From assembly GCA_024704765.1 (NCBI GenBank), contig JAKMXF010000310.1:372001-436000 (forward strand): a stretch of DNA of 64,000 bases, read 5' to 3'. Numbering within the stretch: the first letter of the stretch is position 1; each line of letters starts with the position of its first letter. The notes under the pieces are model-generated. The model ran no database searches. It saw only the letters and a program-made list of their open reading frames with translations, and was not told where the DNA came from. The translations under genes and the position numbers were made by a program. This DNA comes from Oopsacas minuta. Taxonomy: Eukaryota; Porifera; Hexactinellida; Lyssacinosida; Leucopsacidae. Positions 44,218-54,367 of the stretch are shown piece by piece.

Positions 44218-44252
<35 letters not shown>
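44218..44252. repeat. TTG trinucleotide microsatellite
   Basis: About ten tandem TTG units just after the TM2-like gene, in its likely 3' UTR. Confidence 0.85.
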
Positions 44253-44253
<1 letters not shown>

Positions 44254-44488
44254 GTGTGTACCTTTAGAAATATAATATAAAGACTAATGATACACACATA
44301 TATGTATATATGAATATTGCTATAAAGATTGCTAACTTGCCCACGCCGGGTGTTTGGTCCCAGATCTTACAACTTTAGGGCATAAAATAAAAATAGTTAA
44401 TCCTATTATAATTTGCATAATATGTTTCCAATTGATTAATACAGAAATTATATTTATTTACTATTTTATCATTTACAGATATATCGTA

Positions 44489-45010
44489 TTATTTTGTTTT
44501 AACATCCATACTTGACAACTGGTCTTTAAATCCTGAATTAATACAAACACATGATCTTTTGCTTCTAACCCAATGGTAGGCTTCTTGGAAACTAATCCCC
44601 TCAAGTTCCATCAAACATCCACACGTCACAGCTGCGCTTCTTGAAACTCCCCTAGCGCAGTGAATCAAAACCTTCCCATCTGTTGATTTCGCACAACATA
44701 TGAATTTAACACAATCAGAAATGCGATTAGTCAGAGGTTGAATGGGTAGATCTACTAAATCTAGTTTGAGATATCTGTAATAATCTGTGTAAGGTGATTG
44801 TAAGCCAAACCCACACACTATAATGTGTGTAATTCCGCGAACATCCAGCTCCTCTCTTGCAGCTAATGCAGCATCTTCACTGCCAAGATATATATGCTCT
44901 GTAATTAGGTCTCCATCCCATGCTCTCTCTCCTGATTGTGTTGAATCCCCTCTGTCTTTAGCTAGTAGCTCGTCTAGCAAACTAGCCATCAGTGAGATAA
45001 CTTCATACAT
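44489..45010 (-). CDS. Dual-specificity protein phosphatase (atypical DUSP)
   Basis: A small intronless gene of 173 residues; M8 (MASLLDELL) is an equally good start. The PTP signature HCARGVSRSAA provides the catalytic Cys, the Arg of the P-loop and the following Ser. The upstream LVDLP Asp is a candidate general acid. The DUSP fold is supported by EHIYLGSEDAALAAREEL, GITHIIVCG and the C-terminal helix RSKRSCVCINSGFKDQL. There is no rhodanese/CH2 domain, so it is an atypical DUSP that removes phosphate from Ser/Thr and Tyr. The substrate cannot be inferred, and the exact orthologue is not assigned. Confidence 0.9.
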   Translation of the reverse strand: MYEVISLMASLLDELLAKDRGDSTQSGERAWDGDLITEHIYLGSEDAALAAREELDVRGITHIIVCGFGLQSPYTDYYRYLKLDLVDLPIQPLTNRISDCVKFICCAKSTDGKVLIHCARGVSRSAAVTCGCLMELEGISFQEAYHWVRSKRSCVCINSGFKDQLSSMDVKTK

Positions 45011-46242
45011 AAGGTATTTTACTTATTTACTTATCCACCAGCTACTGAGAGCATAGATAGACATTATACATAATCTATTAGTCGTGTATACGCAATATGT
45101 TTAACCACATTTCAAAAATTCTGTATTTCTTGAAAAATTAATTATTCATCATTTAAGTTTATATGAATGATTGATTGAAAATAGCTTATATGCATGACAC
45201 CTAAAATTTCAAACTAATGACCAGCTGACAAATAGTACAAATCATTTCTTGTCAAAAATAATTTTTCCGGATAATGATGAATGTGTATCGTTAAGGTTCC
45301 TTACTAACTAATTATCGTGTTGTCCCAAATATTCTTTTATAGACAGTATCATTTTGTATATCGCCTGGAATTTCTTATTGAATACCAATATCCATACTTG
45401 CCAACCTTTGTCATATTAATCTCTAGACGGAGCTCAAATCATTTAGTGCAGATACATTAACTTCAAATATCCTAGCAGACACTCATCGAGAAGTAGAGCA
45501 TTGATTAACAATAAAATACAGGAATTATCAGTGGATACAGACAGTAGCATTGAATTCGAATGGGACAATCTATTCGAGGCTGGTATTGAACAGCAGTCTA
45601 ACCAATCCCTCAGCCCAGCCCTACCCGCTGTTTAGACACCCATAAGCTTTAATAGGCGACGCCCACGTTTAGTAGATGTGTATATTAAACTGGTGTTCAC
45701 TAACCATTAAATTCTATCTTTAGGTGGTTATCCTGAACTTTGCGGCGGTACAAATATTTGAATACAAACATTTTTGTTTTAGGGAAATTTCTTGTAATCA
45801 TTATTATAAATTATTACATCTTAGCATTTTGCTATATTTCAGCTAATACGGAGCAATGTATTGAGTATATTTCTTTACAAAATCTCAAATAAAAACCTAT
45901 ACCAATGACAACATGCAACATTTTATACAGGCCGCTTCATGACTTAATTCGCTATCAACAATAAATAATTAAGCTTGAAAACGGGGCAAACAAATCGACA
46001 TGATAGTTGTGGGGATAAGATTAACCATCAAAAGGCATTAAAACCGGAAAATTGGGATTTATACATAATCGCAATCCCGATATTCAATCTGGAGGTGAAA
46101 TGAGCCGCGATCCCGAAATTGTAAATCTTGGGTGTACGTAGTAATAAAGAATTATATATACTTGAAAACATAGTATATACAAACTGCAACTAAAATGTGT
46201 ACCATCTTGAAAACTAATGGGGTAGAAGTGTACGACATGCAA
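45011..46242. other. Intergenic region holding an NHL-gene fragment
   Basis: Mostly AT-rich non-coding sequence apart from the fragment at 45440-45632. Confidence 0.4.
45440..45632 (+). pseudogene. Fragment of an NHL-repeat protein gene (linker region)
   Basis: The plus-strand sequence closely resembles the segment of the 8601-9875 gene encoding FSADTLTSNILADTHRGVEA through SIEFEWDNLFEAGIE and the Ser/Pro linker (ATATCCTAGCAGACACTCAT; GAATTCGAATGGGACAATCT). Small indels break the frame after HRE, and a piece of the linker is deleted. Neither the start nor the propeller is present. It is a dead partial duplicate about 36 kb from its relative. Confidence 0.75.
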
Positions 46243-48102
46243 CTAATAATAGTTAGGAACAGGATACTCTACTACATAACTGAGTAGGAATTTACGCTGA
46301 CTAGTGGGTTCAACCTGCATGTGCCACTCTAGATGATTCTTCTCATTCATTATCACACTCCCTCCTGACACACCCACCTTCACTCCCACTTTATCACACA
46401 CAGGTTCTATCAGATGCACCTTGACACGGTCATCCTGACTAACAGGTACACTCTCTACAATCTTGACAGAGACTAGTTTCTTCTTCGTGTTCTTAACACT
46501 CGTCACCTTGTTATACTCTTCACTAAGTGTTCCCTTTGATATCCAACCCGACTGATGAGACTGGAAACTGTCTCCAGTCTTGTAGCTCACTCTCACAAGC
46601 GGGTCTATTCCCAGAGAACAGCTGATCTCCTCGCCAGGTGACACACTATCCAGCTTAGACTTACAGATAAAGTTATTGTCCATGAATACAGAAGTAGGAC
46701 CACTAATCAGAGGATACTCACTCGTGTTGGTAGCCTTTGCTAGCAAATACACGTTTGTGTTCATTTCTGGTAAACATACATTCTCGAAAGTAGATTCCAG
46801 ATTTATTACAGTTACAGACACTTTATGCTCTGTACTGTCAGAAGGAATGCTAGCTGGTCTTTGTACATTGAATGTCTGAATGAACATTCCTGTCTGGACC
46901 TGACTTGTACTTACTTCTACAGCTTGCATCGGTGGAGCTTTAGGTAAGGCAGAACAAAACTCAATTTGTTTACTACCCTCTAACTCATCATCTATAGTTG
47001 GATCAAACATTGTCGGTATATAGTCCGTTTTCATACCCCGAAGCACTGGAGGATAGTAACGTGAAATATGATATGGCTGCAGTTCTGGAGGATTACCACC
47101 TTTGCTGGGAGTAGCAGTAGATAGAGATAGGTATGTATTGGACCAGTCCTCTCCTGTCCACTGCTTCACCTGTCCGAAGTATTGTACCTGTACACTACTA
47201 TCCTCAGTAGACACACGTAGATGGTAAAGAGAACTCCAGCTGGCATTAGTCACCATATAACTCACTAACACCTCAACACTCCTCTCACGATCTGATTCAA
47301 ACACTATTTCTACAGCTCGTACGTATTCATGTCCTACTCCCTTCTCCCTATCACCCTCTCCCACACGACCACCACTCCTCGCTTCATTCAGTGCAATTGT
47401 CTCTAGCTTCGTAACTACACTATTCAGCTGCTCTCTCAATGAGCTCACTCTCTTATCCAACTCATCTCGTCGTGAACAGCTGTACTCCACAAACTCTACA
47501 ACACACGATAGATGATCTCTAGTACTGGCTTGCTTCACTCGAGTCATTGCTTCCTCAGATGATCGTACCTTTTCATCCAGCAGCACTGCATTCATTTTAC
47601 TCAGCAAATTCAGCAGTCTCTTCAACACACTTATCTTCCTCTCTATCATTACCTTCTCACGCTTCAGCTGATCACTTTCTGACATTGATACTGACAAGCT
47701 CACCTTATCAATCTCTCCTCCTCCTGTCTCAGTCATTTCTTCTTCAAACTCCACACGATACTGAGAATTGTATACTACATCAGTAATCTGTACCACACCC
47801 TCTGTCACATCTGTCTTCTGCTTCCCTCCCTTCAGCTCAACACGGACAGAATCAGGGTCTATCACTTCAGGGAACCCCACAACCGTTACTGTGTTCTCTC
47901 CCTCAGCCAGACAGCAAGACAAGTCTCTTCTTACTTCTGCTTGATCCTGGTACACTACTACACGAGAGAACGTACATTCACTTAGCTTAACTCTTTTGCT
48001 CTTCTCCCTCCCTTCTGTAGCAGCTGTTATTCTCTCTTTATTCTTCTTATCAGTTAGAGTATCTACAGATATTTCTTTCAATACGTCTGATAGTGTAGCC
48101 AT
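46243..48102 (-). CDS. DUF4139/DUF4140 (MuiA, F37C4.5-like) protein
   Basis: A complete intronless gene of 619 residues with ATG at MATLSDVLKEISVDTLTD. Residues about 40-140 match the DUF4140 N-terminal region (SRVVVYQDQAEVRRDLSC, ENTVTVVGFPEVIDPDSVRV). A coiled coil follows at about 140-245. DUF4139 fills the rest (SYMVTNASWSSLYHLRVSTE, YFGQVKQWTGEDWSNTYLSL, STATPSKGG, and a C-terminal HLEWHMQVEPTSQRKFLLSY). The family runs from bacterial mucoidy inhibitor A to nematode F37C4.5. The biochemical function is unknown, and the length is normal. It is transcribed in the same direction as MED16, with about 90 bp between them. Confidence 0.88.
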   Translation of the reverse strand: MATLSDVLKEISVDTLTDKKNKERITAATEGREKSKRVKLSECTFSRVVVYQDQAEVRRDLSCCLAEGENTVTVVGFPEVIDPDSVRVELKGGKQKTDVTEGVVQITDVVYNSQYRVEFEEEMTETGGGEIDKVSLSVSMSESDQLKREKVMIERKISVLKRLLNLLSKMNAVLLDEKVRSSEEAMTRVKQASTRDHLSCVVEFVEYSCSRRDELDKRVSSLREQLNSVVTKLETIALNEARSGGRVGEGDREKGVGHEYVRAVEIVFESDRERSVEVLVSYMVTNASWSSLYHLRVSTEDSSVQVQYFGQVKQWTGEDWSNTYLSLSTATPSKGGNPPELQPYHISRYYPPVLRGMKTDYIPTMFDPTIDDELEGSKQIEFCSALPKAPPMQAVEVSTSQVQTGMFIQTFNVQRPASIPSDSTEHKVSVTVINLESTFENVCLPEMNTNVYLLAKATNTSEYPLISGPTSVFMDNNFICKSKLDSVSPGEEISCSLGIDPLVRVSYKTGDSFQSHQSGWISKGTLSEEYNKVTSVKNTKKKLVSVKIVESVPVSQDDRVKVHLIEPVCDKVGVKVGVSGGSVIMNEKNHLEWHMQVEPTSQRKFLLSYVVEYPVPNYY

Positions 48103-48192
48103 AGTCTAGAGATTAGACTTCAAATATTAAAATCATGACCTTTCTTTGATAAAGAACAAAGAGATAAGTTGTAAACAACATTTGAGCTGAAA

Positions 48193-50769
48193 TTAATTAT
48201 AATTAGCGAACATACATTCAAATCTCAATATATCAATACAAGAGAGATCAACTCTCCTCCATAGCCCCCCACAGAAACAAGACCTGTTCCAGGACTGTTT
48301 CAGGAGTACCACTTCTTCTGAGGGTCCCTGGTTGTTATCCAGACACTGAGTTAACTTTCTGCAGTTAGTACACTGAAGCAGTCCCTCCTCCCAGTGCTTT
48401 TGTTCCAATTTGATATGATTGATGACGTCATATTGTGAAGAAGGTATTTCTCCAATCCAAGGAGGAGACAGCTGTCTGGGTACTTCAAGCAGTAGGAGAC
48501 TGATTGGGTCCAGTATGTTTAGGTATGGTAGAATATTCTGGGATATAGAGGGACTCCTGGCCTGGTAGTATAGCTGAGGTAGTTCCTCTGCTGATATACC
48601 CCATGTGAGTGTTTGCAGGGGTGGAGCTGATGACGTAGTGAATATTACAGGCTCATTAAGAGGCAGCATTAGGCCATCAAGTATCTCTGCAGGAACCAGG
48701 CTTCTAGACGGCTGCAGAGACTGTAATACTCGTGAAATTGCTATGAATAAGTGAGGCAATAGGTCCTGACTCTCTGGCTTGGTAGCGACGGGGGAGAGTC
48801 TTGGGTATAGTTTAGACCAGATTCCCACCAAGACCAGAAGTTCTTGTAACTCCCTCCATATGTAGAACTCGTGGGGAGGGAAGTTAACTAGAGAGGCGAT
48901 AGGACCAACAACCTCATTCAGAGCTAAGAGAGCCTGATCAACTATAAATGCAAGTTCATTCTTCACATTCATCCCTCCAGCACAGGTGAATTCCTTAGTC
49001 TCAAACTTCTCAATAACTACATTCAAGTCAGGCTCCTGTGAAGATTCCAGCTGCTTCCTGAGCTGATGGGAGGGCCAATTCTCAGAGGGACACGCGTGTG
49101 AGTTAGGTCCCAGCAGGGTACGGAGGTACTGCCCAGTAATGAGGAGGCGGATCTGGTTGTGGAGAGAACACACTTGTTGGTAGGAGTCTATCAGAGTAGA
49201 GAGGAGAGTAGCTTTCAGGGACAAGAATCGAGGACGATAAATCTCTCTGAACTCAGAGGACTCCGCATGGAACCTGGCTTCTAATTCTGACGTCAGAGGC
49301 AGTATATCTTTATCTCCTCGTATACCAGTACAGATAGCGAGATCCCAGTGGGAGCGATCAGCCAGGAGACAGTACCAGAAGCGCTGAGCCATCAAGCTAG
49401 GTCCTGATATACTGCTGTCTGGGGGCGTGTTCAGTCCCAAGTTGATAATGTGGATATTCAGTGAGGAGAGATCTAGTATTACTGACAGACAGCTGTTAGG
49501 TGAAATTGATAAGACAGGCCAACCACTCTGTAAGTCTATTTTCTGGTACTTTACTCCTGGGGTCTTATGTTCTTCTTTGGTAGTGCTAGCCGAGGTGTGA
49601 GGGAGTTTACGAGACATGAGGAGTTCTCCGGTGGAGGAGTGAACTGCGTGAAGTTCTCCAACAGGAGAGAGATACATTAGGGAGGGGTATGTATCTCTCT
49701 GGGAGACAGAGGGGACCAGATAGAAACTCCTAGAGAAGAGTAGAGGCTGAAGAGAGGGGAGAGGTACTCTGGTAGGAGTTGTTGTGACAGAAGTCTGTTC
49801 TCCCTCAGAGGAACTAATCCTGAAATTATTAATCTCCAAACAACCGTTAGAAGCAGAGCATATGAGTATCTCAGGAGTGAGGAGAGGATCTATGAGGAAC
49901 ATTTTGAGGATATTTCCTCTTATCATCAGCTGATGAGATAACAGGTGATTAATAGAGATATGTCTGTTTGATTCAGACGGAGAGAAGGAACCAGTAAGAT
50001 GGTACAGAGACAACAAACCCCTCTCAGTCAGGGAGTAGAGACAGAATCCACAAGAGTCACTACGTCCTAGCACAGCTGTTATCGGAGGACCCTGACTCAC
50101 ATCTATTCTCCCGCGTAAAGTAGTCCAGCCAGAATCTAAGAAATCAGTGACGTCTGTAATAGCAGAAATGTAGTTGCTTAATGATTGGAGATTGTACTTG
50201 GTGTCTGAGGACACAACTCCTTCCATCTTCTTGGAAACGGTAATTTCTCCAGTTTGTGTCAATCCTACCAGAGTTCCCTCCAAACAATCATCAAGATTTA
50301 GTTTCACAACCTGTAGCAATACCAGCTGGTCCTTGAAACACAGTCCTTTCAAACGTTCCCAGCTCCATTTGTTAACCACGTGCTGTTCCATCAGTCCGCA
50401 AAGCAGATTCCCGTCCTGACACAGCACAAACAGAGACCCGTATCTATCCCAAAACATGTCTATGACCTGACCAGACTGAGCAGGTATATTAACCTGCATA
50501 AAATCCCATGGTGCCTGAGGAGAGAATAAAAATATGTCACAAGAGTTGTTGGGGATAGAATGTGAGGGTAGAGTGACGTCATGAGGAACAGGAGCAGAGA
50601 ATGCAATAATGTTAGAGGAATGCCAGGCTATGACAGGTGTAGTCAGTAGCTGTTGGGCTAGTACAGGTGAAGCAGGTTGTGTTGCAGGTTGAATTGGTTG
50701 TAATAATCTGTATATTACATTCTTTTGGAGTATAGTGGTTGTTATGATTCTACTAGGATCCTTTATCAT
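48193..50769 (-). CDS. MED16: Mediator complex subunit 16
   Basis: An intronless gene of 858 residues with ATG at MIKDPSRIITTTIL. Med16 is a tail-module subunit of Mediator that links activators to RNA polymerase II. The N-terminal half is beta-propeller-like (VIAWHSSNIIAFSA, DRYGSLFVLCQDGNLLCGL) and the C-terminal half is helical. The best diagnostic is the C-terminal zinc-like motif: QCTNCRKLTQC ... SCFCGGLWRRVDLSC, which matches the CxxC ... CxCGGLWRR ending of animal MED16. The length is close to the human protein (877). The 3' end lies about 90 bp from the next gene's start, so the two are tightly packed. Confidence 0.9.
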   Translation of the reverse strand: MIKDPSRIITTTILQKNVIYRLLQPIQPATQPASPVLAQQLLTTPVIAWHSSNIIAFSAPVPHDVTLPSHSIPNNSCDIFLFSPQAPWDFMQVNIPAQSGQVIDMFWDRYGSLFVLCQDGNLLCGLMEQHVVNKWSWERLKGLCFKDQLVLLQVVKLNLDDCLEGTLVGLTQTGEITVSKKMEGVVSSDTKYNLQSLSNYISAITDVTDFLDSGWTTLRGRIDVSQGPPITAVLGRSDSCGFCLYSLTERGLLSLYHLTGSFSPSESNRHISINHLLSHQLMIRGNILKMFLIDPLLTPEILICSASNGCLEINNFRISSSEGEQTSVTTTPTRVPLPSLQPLLFSRSFYLVPSVSQRDTYPSLMYLSPVGELHAVHSSTGELLMSRKLPHTSASTTKEEHKTPGVKYQKIDLQSGWPVLSISPNSCLSVILDLSSLNIHIINLGLNTPPDSSISGPSLMAQRFWYCLLADRSHWDLAICTGIRGDKDILPLTSELEARFHAESSEFREIYRPRFLSLKATLLSTLIDSYQQVCSLHNQIRLLITGQYLRTLLGPNSHACPSENWPSHQLRKQLESSQEPDLNVVIEKFETKEFTCAGGMNVKNELAFIVDQALLALNEVVGPIASLVNFPPHEFYIWRELQELLVLVGIWSKLYPRLSPVATKPESQDLLPHLFIAISRVLQSLQPSRSLVPAEILDGLMLPLNEPVIFTTSSAPPLQTLTWGISAEELPQLYYQARSPSISQNILPYLNILDPISLLLLEVPRQLSPPWIGEIPSSQYDVINHIKLEQKHWEEGLLQCTNCRKLTQCLDNNQGPSEEVVLLKQSWNRSCFCGGLWRRVDLSCIDILRFECMFANYN

Positions 50770-51282
50770 ATTTACTATGTAGGATGGAGGATAACTTGAC
50801 CGTAGTAGCAGTCAGATTTGTAAGGTAAAAATATAGTGAACATAGATCTATCTTACAAGAAATCTCACTATTATTCTGTTTTCAAATTCACCAGCTCAGA
50901 TGCCTTCCCAACTAGTGGATAATTTGAGATTGGGAGTGGATCTATCTCCTTCTCTCCATTCGTACTAAATAGTACATACTATACTATACTACTTAATTAA
51001 CACAAAATTACTATTCGATCATAATATTGCTACTTATGAGAAAAGCAAAATGTGATATACCCTACAATTCTTTGCATTCTTTCAAATATGAGTTTAGGAA
51101 AGAAAGTGTGGCATAATATTTTATATTTTATAATTCCTTAGAAAATATTTAGAAAATCGTTTTAGACAGAGATTGTTGTCTAAATCATTATCAATTACTA
51201 TCATTGTTATTCAAGGGAGGTGCTCGACCACCCATTGCGCGCTCCTGGATAGTGGATACGCCACTAAGTATATACAGTTGAA
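50770..51282. other. Spacer upstream of MED16
   Basis: AT-rich. It should hold the MED16 promoter. No other gene is seen. Confidence 0.35.
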
Positions 51283-51370
51283 ACCGGTGTCATAGTGCCA
51301 CAAGTCCGGGGGGGGACATCTGACCCTAGTGCCAGAAGTCCGAGGGGACAGATGGCACTACAACACCGGA
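51283..51370. repeat. Small GC-rich inverted/direct repeat element
   Basis: The ends CCGGTGTCATAGTGCCA and inverse TGGCACTACAACACCGG form an inverted repeat. Inside, AGTGCCA-x-AAGTCCG-x-GGGG occurs twice as a direct repeat. It stands out as GC-rich in AT-rich DNA and may be a short MITE. Confidence 0.55.
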
Positions 51371-51536
51371 TTACATTGGACTAAAATTTCTAGCCGTGTA
51401 CTTACCTAATCTATGTAAATTAAACTAAAAATTTGAAATCAGATCTCACAGTTTATAGCTTTAGACAACAAAATTGTATAATTACTATAACAAAAGACAT
51501 CCCTAACAAACATATAAGTAACAACTATGAATACAT

Positions 51537-51986
51537 TCACACAGCATTGTCCACGCTGGCAACTAAATCTTTCAGACTCTCCAATTCCTTCAAGAATTCC
51601 TTTTCTCTAGAGATTTTCTCTATTTGAGTACCTTCCAGTTTTACTCCTGATTTTTGTCTAGCTTTTAGTTTGTTTATATCTTTGAGTTTCCGTTCAATAT
51701 TTTTGATAGATTTCTCAGCTATAGAAGGCTCTGAAACATCAGATTTAGTTACCTTCGGTTTGATTAGTCCTGCTTCTATTAACATTTCTTGTACTTGATC
51801 TTTTCTGTTTTGGTAATCACTCATGTCTTGTATCTTCCAAATTAAAGTGCGTATTTGTTGAGCTTTCTTGCTCTCTCCGTTCTGTATAGCAGTCTCTTTA
51901 CATTCTTTCAGAAATACCAGTGGATCTAATTGTCCTATATCTCTCAAAGAGTTGTTGCTAGCCATTATACTATTGTACATATACAT
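51537..51986 (-). CDS. Small helical protein with an eIF2A/PYM-type C-terminal coiled coil
   Basis: The ORF is 149 residues; the likely start is the internal ATG at 51965 (MASNNSLRDIGQLDPL, 142 residues). Residues about 1-75 are helical and unrecognised (QNGESKKAQQIRTLIWKIQD). The C-terminal third, KSIKNIERKLKDINKLKARQ then SGVKLEGTQIEKISREKEFL and ELESL, follows the K-x-IKNL-x-KKL-x-xI-x-xLK...QLEKI...ELE pattern shared by the C-termini of eIF2A and PYM. Neither the eIF2A propeller nor the PYM N-terminal WIBG motif is present. Function is unknown; a link to ribosomes or translation is only a suggestion from the tail. Confidence 0.6.
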   Translation of the reverse strand: MYMYNSIMASNNSLRDIGQLDPLVFLKECKETAIQNGESKKAQQIRTLIWKIQDMSDYQNRKDQVQEMLIEAGLIKPKVTKSDVSEPSIAEKSIKNIERKLKDINKLKARQKSGVKLEGTQIEKISREKEFLKELESLKDLVASVDNAV

Positions 51987-52481
51987 AACAGGTCAAACTT
52001 GTTTATATAGGATTCTAACCTACCCGGTACGGGAAATTTCCAGGAGACCCAGGTGCATAACCAGAGTATACTCGGACATATCCTGGTGCGCCATACAATG
52101 GATATTAAATTATATTTATCTAATAAGGTTCATAATAGTCGATTGAAAAGGTGTTTTGAAGTCTCTATTTCGATTGGCTCAGTTCACGGCCCTAACTTAA
52201 AGCGTCTGGGTGAGGATTAATCCCAGTTGGGGGTCTCATATATGATAGACCAGGCCCCCGAGAAGCAAAGCCAACTGGCATAGCATAAATGTTACACCCA
52301 TGAAGCCGGGTAAACGAGGTATCTATTATCTTATTATCTATTAATAAAGCATTGTGTATATACACATATTTTAGAATATATAGTTGGGCAATAAATTAGA
52401 GCCTAAATATCAACAGTTTCAGCGCATAGATTAGGTACGCGCTGAGTACGAGCTGAACTAAGGTCAAAAGGTTTGTGTTTA
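51987..52481. other. Spacer left of repeat copy F
   Basis: No convincing gene; contains short GC-richer blocks (52015-52320) of unknown nature. Confidence 0.3.
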
Positions 52482-52898
52482 TCTATATTAATAAATCTCA
52501 ATTGTTGTTTGTCTGTCTGTTTGTTTTCAAGGAAAGGATTTACGGTATGCAATTTTGAAATTGTCACATAACTATGTATTTATTGTGTTTATTAAGTAAA
52601 TAGAATTCAATAAAACTTCACTAAATATATCGAACATGCTGAATCCGATTTTCACACGTATGGATTGATCATATGTAAATTTATTGTTGTTTTTATGAAT
52701 ATAAAGCAAACAAATTCAAAATTGAGGTAGAATCATCCTTTCAACGACTATACTGGTATACTCGAGTATGCTGAGTCTGAATATTGTAAACAACATCAAT
52801 ATTATTAAATCTCAATTGTTGTTTGTGCTTGTTTCTCCGTTGAATACCTCGAGGCGCAATGCGCCAAGTTCATCGCGAAACGACGAGCCAAAGGCTCG
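52482..52898 (+). repeat. Dispersed three-hairpin repeat, copy F (best complete copy, subfamily 2)
   Basis: Head TTAATAAATCTCAATTGTTG (about 52487) with CTGT units, full core, then a repeat of the head (ATTATTAAATCTCAATTGTT, about 52801), and the 3' hairpins: GGCGC-AAT-GCGCC (52853-52865), a weaker TCG/CGA stem (about 52873-52883), and CGAGCC-AAA-GGCTCG (52884-52898). Non-coding. Confidence 0.82.
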
Positions 52899-52940
52899 TT
52901 ATCATGAATATTACCATCTTATGCCAGATATGTGAGGCCG

Positions 52941-53190
52941 TCACTGGAAAATTTGTCCCCTCGCGATAGAGGCCGACCTGGTGCCTAAACAAGGCGTGAA
53001 AGTGGGTATATCTGGCCCGGACCAAAAGTCAGGGGAACCAATATTTCTTGACAAAATCTGGTGTAGACTTCCTTCATACAGAACTTCGCCGTTCCGTGAA
53101 ATAGAGAAGGCCTGTTCTTTTTGTGATTGTGCCCATTGAAATTCTTGAAATTTTATAGTTACGCTAGTGAAAATATAATTATAGGCATAG
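52941..53190 (-). other. Possible coding remnant right of repeat copy F
   Basis: A minus-strand open frame contains protein-like sequence (FSISRNGEVLYEGSLHQILS, GSPDFWSGPDIPTFTPCLGT), followed by a stop at 52941. I do not recognise it. It may be the 3' part of the THAP gene beyond an unseen intron, or a transposon relic. Low confidence. Confidence 0.25.
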
Positions 53191-53345
53191 CATTTATGAA
53201 AGATTTTAACAATAATAAACAAAAATTTCGTAATAATTGTTGATAAAGAAACAAAAATCAAATTCACATTATTGTAAATGACAATAATTTCCAGCGCGCA
53301 CTGAGTACTTCTTAAAATCTCATATATATACATATTAATAGCGGT

Positions 53346-53834
53346 TTAATAATATAGATGTGTATCTGTGTTAGCTAGGAATTTACTGATTAATACTAAC
53401 TGATCTGTAATTAATCCCTGTATAGTGCTGAGTATAAACTTCTCTTTTAGCTTTTCCTCAGGACTAAGTTCCGAGTATTCATCTGCTTTTGGTAACAAAC
53501 AATTTGATTCTGTTTGAGTAGGGGAAATATAGAATGATGGGCGGCCAGGAAAAAGGCAGGGAACAGCTCCATCTTTCAGTTTAGGTCTATAACGAGGTAC
53601 TTCTGTAAATGTACCGTCTCCAAAGGGGACTCTATGTGTGTATTCTATATCAGCCTCCAGGAAGTGTTTTATACATACTCGTACTGTCAGGAGCCTTTCT
53701 ATGTCTTCTCTATCAATAGCGAGTGTCCATGCTTGTTTCAATTCGGGTGGATGTTCTGGCATCTTGAATATTGGAATCCTATCGTCAGATTTGTAATTAC
53801 TTCTACACCCTATGGCGGAACAGCTGCTTGGCAT
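53346..53834 (-). CDS. THAP-domain zinc-finger protein
   Basis: I chose the ATG at 53834 because the THAP domain begins at once: MPSSCSAIGCRSNY. The open frame extends 33 codons upstream, but THAP domains sit at the extreme N-terminus. The C2CH zinc ligands are Cys5, Cys10 and the C-x2-H of VCIKHF. An invariant-type Trp (KQAWTLAI) and the closing AVPCLF (family AVPTIF) complete the roughly 90-residue DNA-binding domain. The C-terminal about 60 residues are helical with no recognised domain. THAP domains occur in transcription regulators and in P-element-type transposases; no transposase catalytic region is seen, so a short host regulator or a relic are both possible. Confidence 0.85.
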   Translation of the reverse strand: MPSSCSAIGCRSNYKSDDRIPIFKMPEHPPELKQAWTLAIDREDIERLLTVRVCIKHFLEADIEYTHRVPFGDGTFTEVPRYRPKLKDGAVPCLFPGRPSFYISPTQTESNCLLPKADEYSELSPEEKLKEKFILSTIQGLITDQLVLISKFLANTDTHLYY

Positions 53835-54068
53835 ATTATAGGCAGAGAATATAATTCTCACTAAAAGAATTGTTAATTCATGATGCATGGTAAATAATTG
53901 GAAAATAAGAGACCTCGCCCTACGATAAGTCACAATTTGTCTACTAATAAAAGGAACTTATAATCATCTGAATCTGCCAAAATGATAAAATCCAACTATA
54001 GAAATGTTACATAGAACATTAGCACGGTTAAATTTAGCATATTCTTTTTATGGCAACTGCTCTAACTA

Positions 54069-54359
54069 CAGTGGCGTAGCTAAGCACGGGCCTGCCGGGC
54101 CTGTGCCCGGGCAACTTCTCTCTGTGCCCAGGCAATCTCTAGATGATGTCGTTACTAAATTCGGTGAATTACATAAAAATAGGAGAATAATTTTAGCATA
54201 AATAGATGCATGCGTTTCATTGTATTACACAGTGACGTATATAATTGATTATTGGTTGGCAATTAGTAGTTACTGATATAATAATTCCAAGGCCTAATAA
54301 AAAGCACTTTATGTTGGGTATAGTGCCCGGGCAATCATGTTGGGCTGGCTACGCCACTG
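54069..54359. mobile_element. hAT MITE, complete, with perfect 8-bp duplication
   Basis: Ends CAGTGGCGTAGCTA and TGGCTACGCCACTG. TCTAACTA occurs on both sides (54061-54068 and 54360-54367). The length is 291 bp. The interior contains GTGCCCGGGCAA near both ends and no coding. Confidence 0.92.
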
Positions 54360-54367
54360 TCTAACTA

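Noticed and set aside
46676-47786. Plus-strand open frames antisense to the DUF4139 gene
   Set aside because: Shadows of the conserved minus-strand gene with Ser/Leu-rich low-complexity translation.
53835-53933. Longer THAP protein starting at 53933
   Set aside because: THAP domains begin at the N-terminus; the extra 33 residues are hydrophobic, unrelated and probably 5' UTR.
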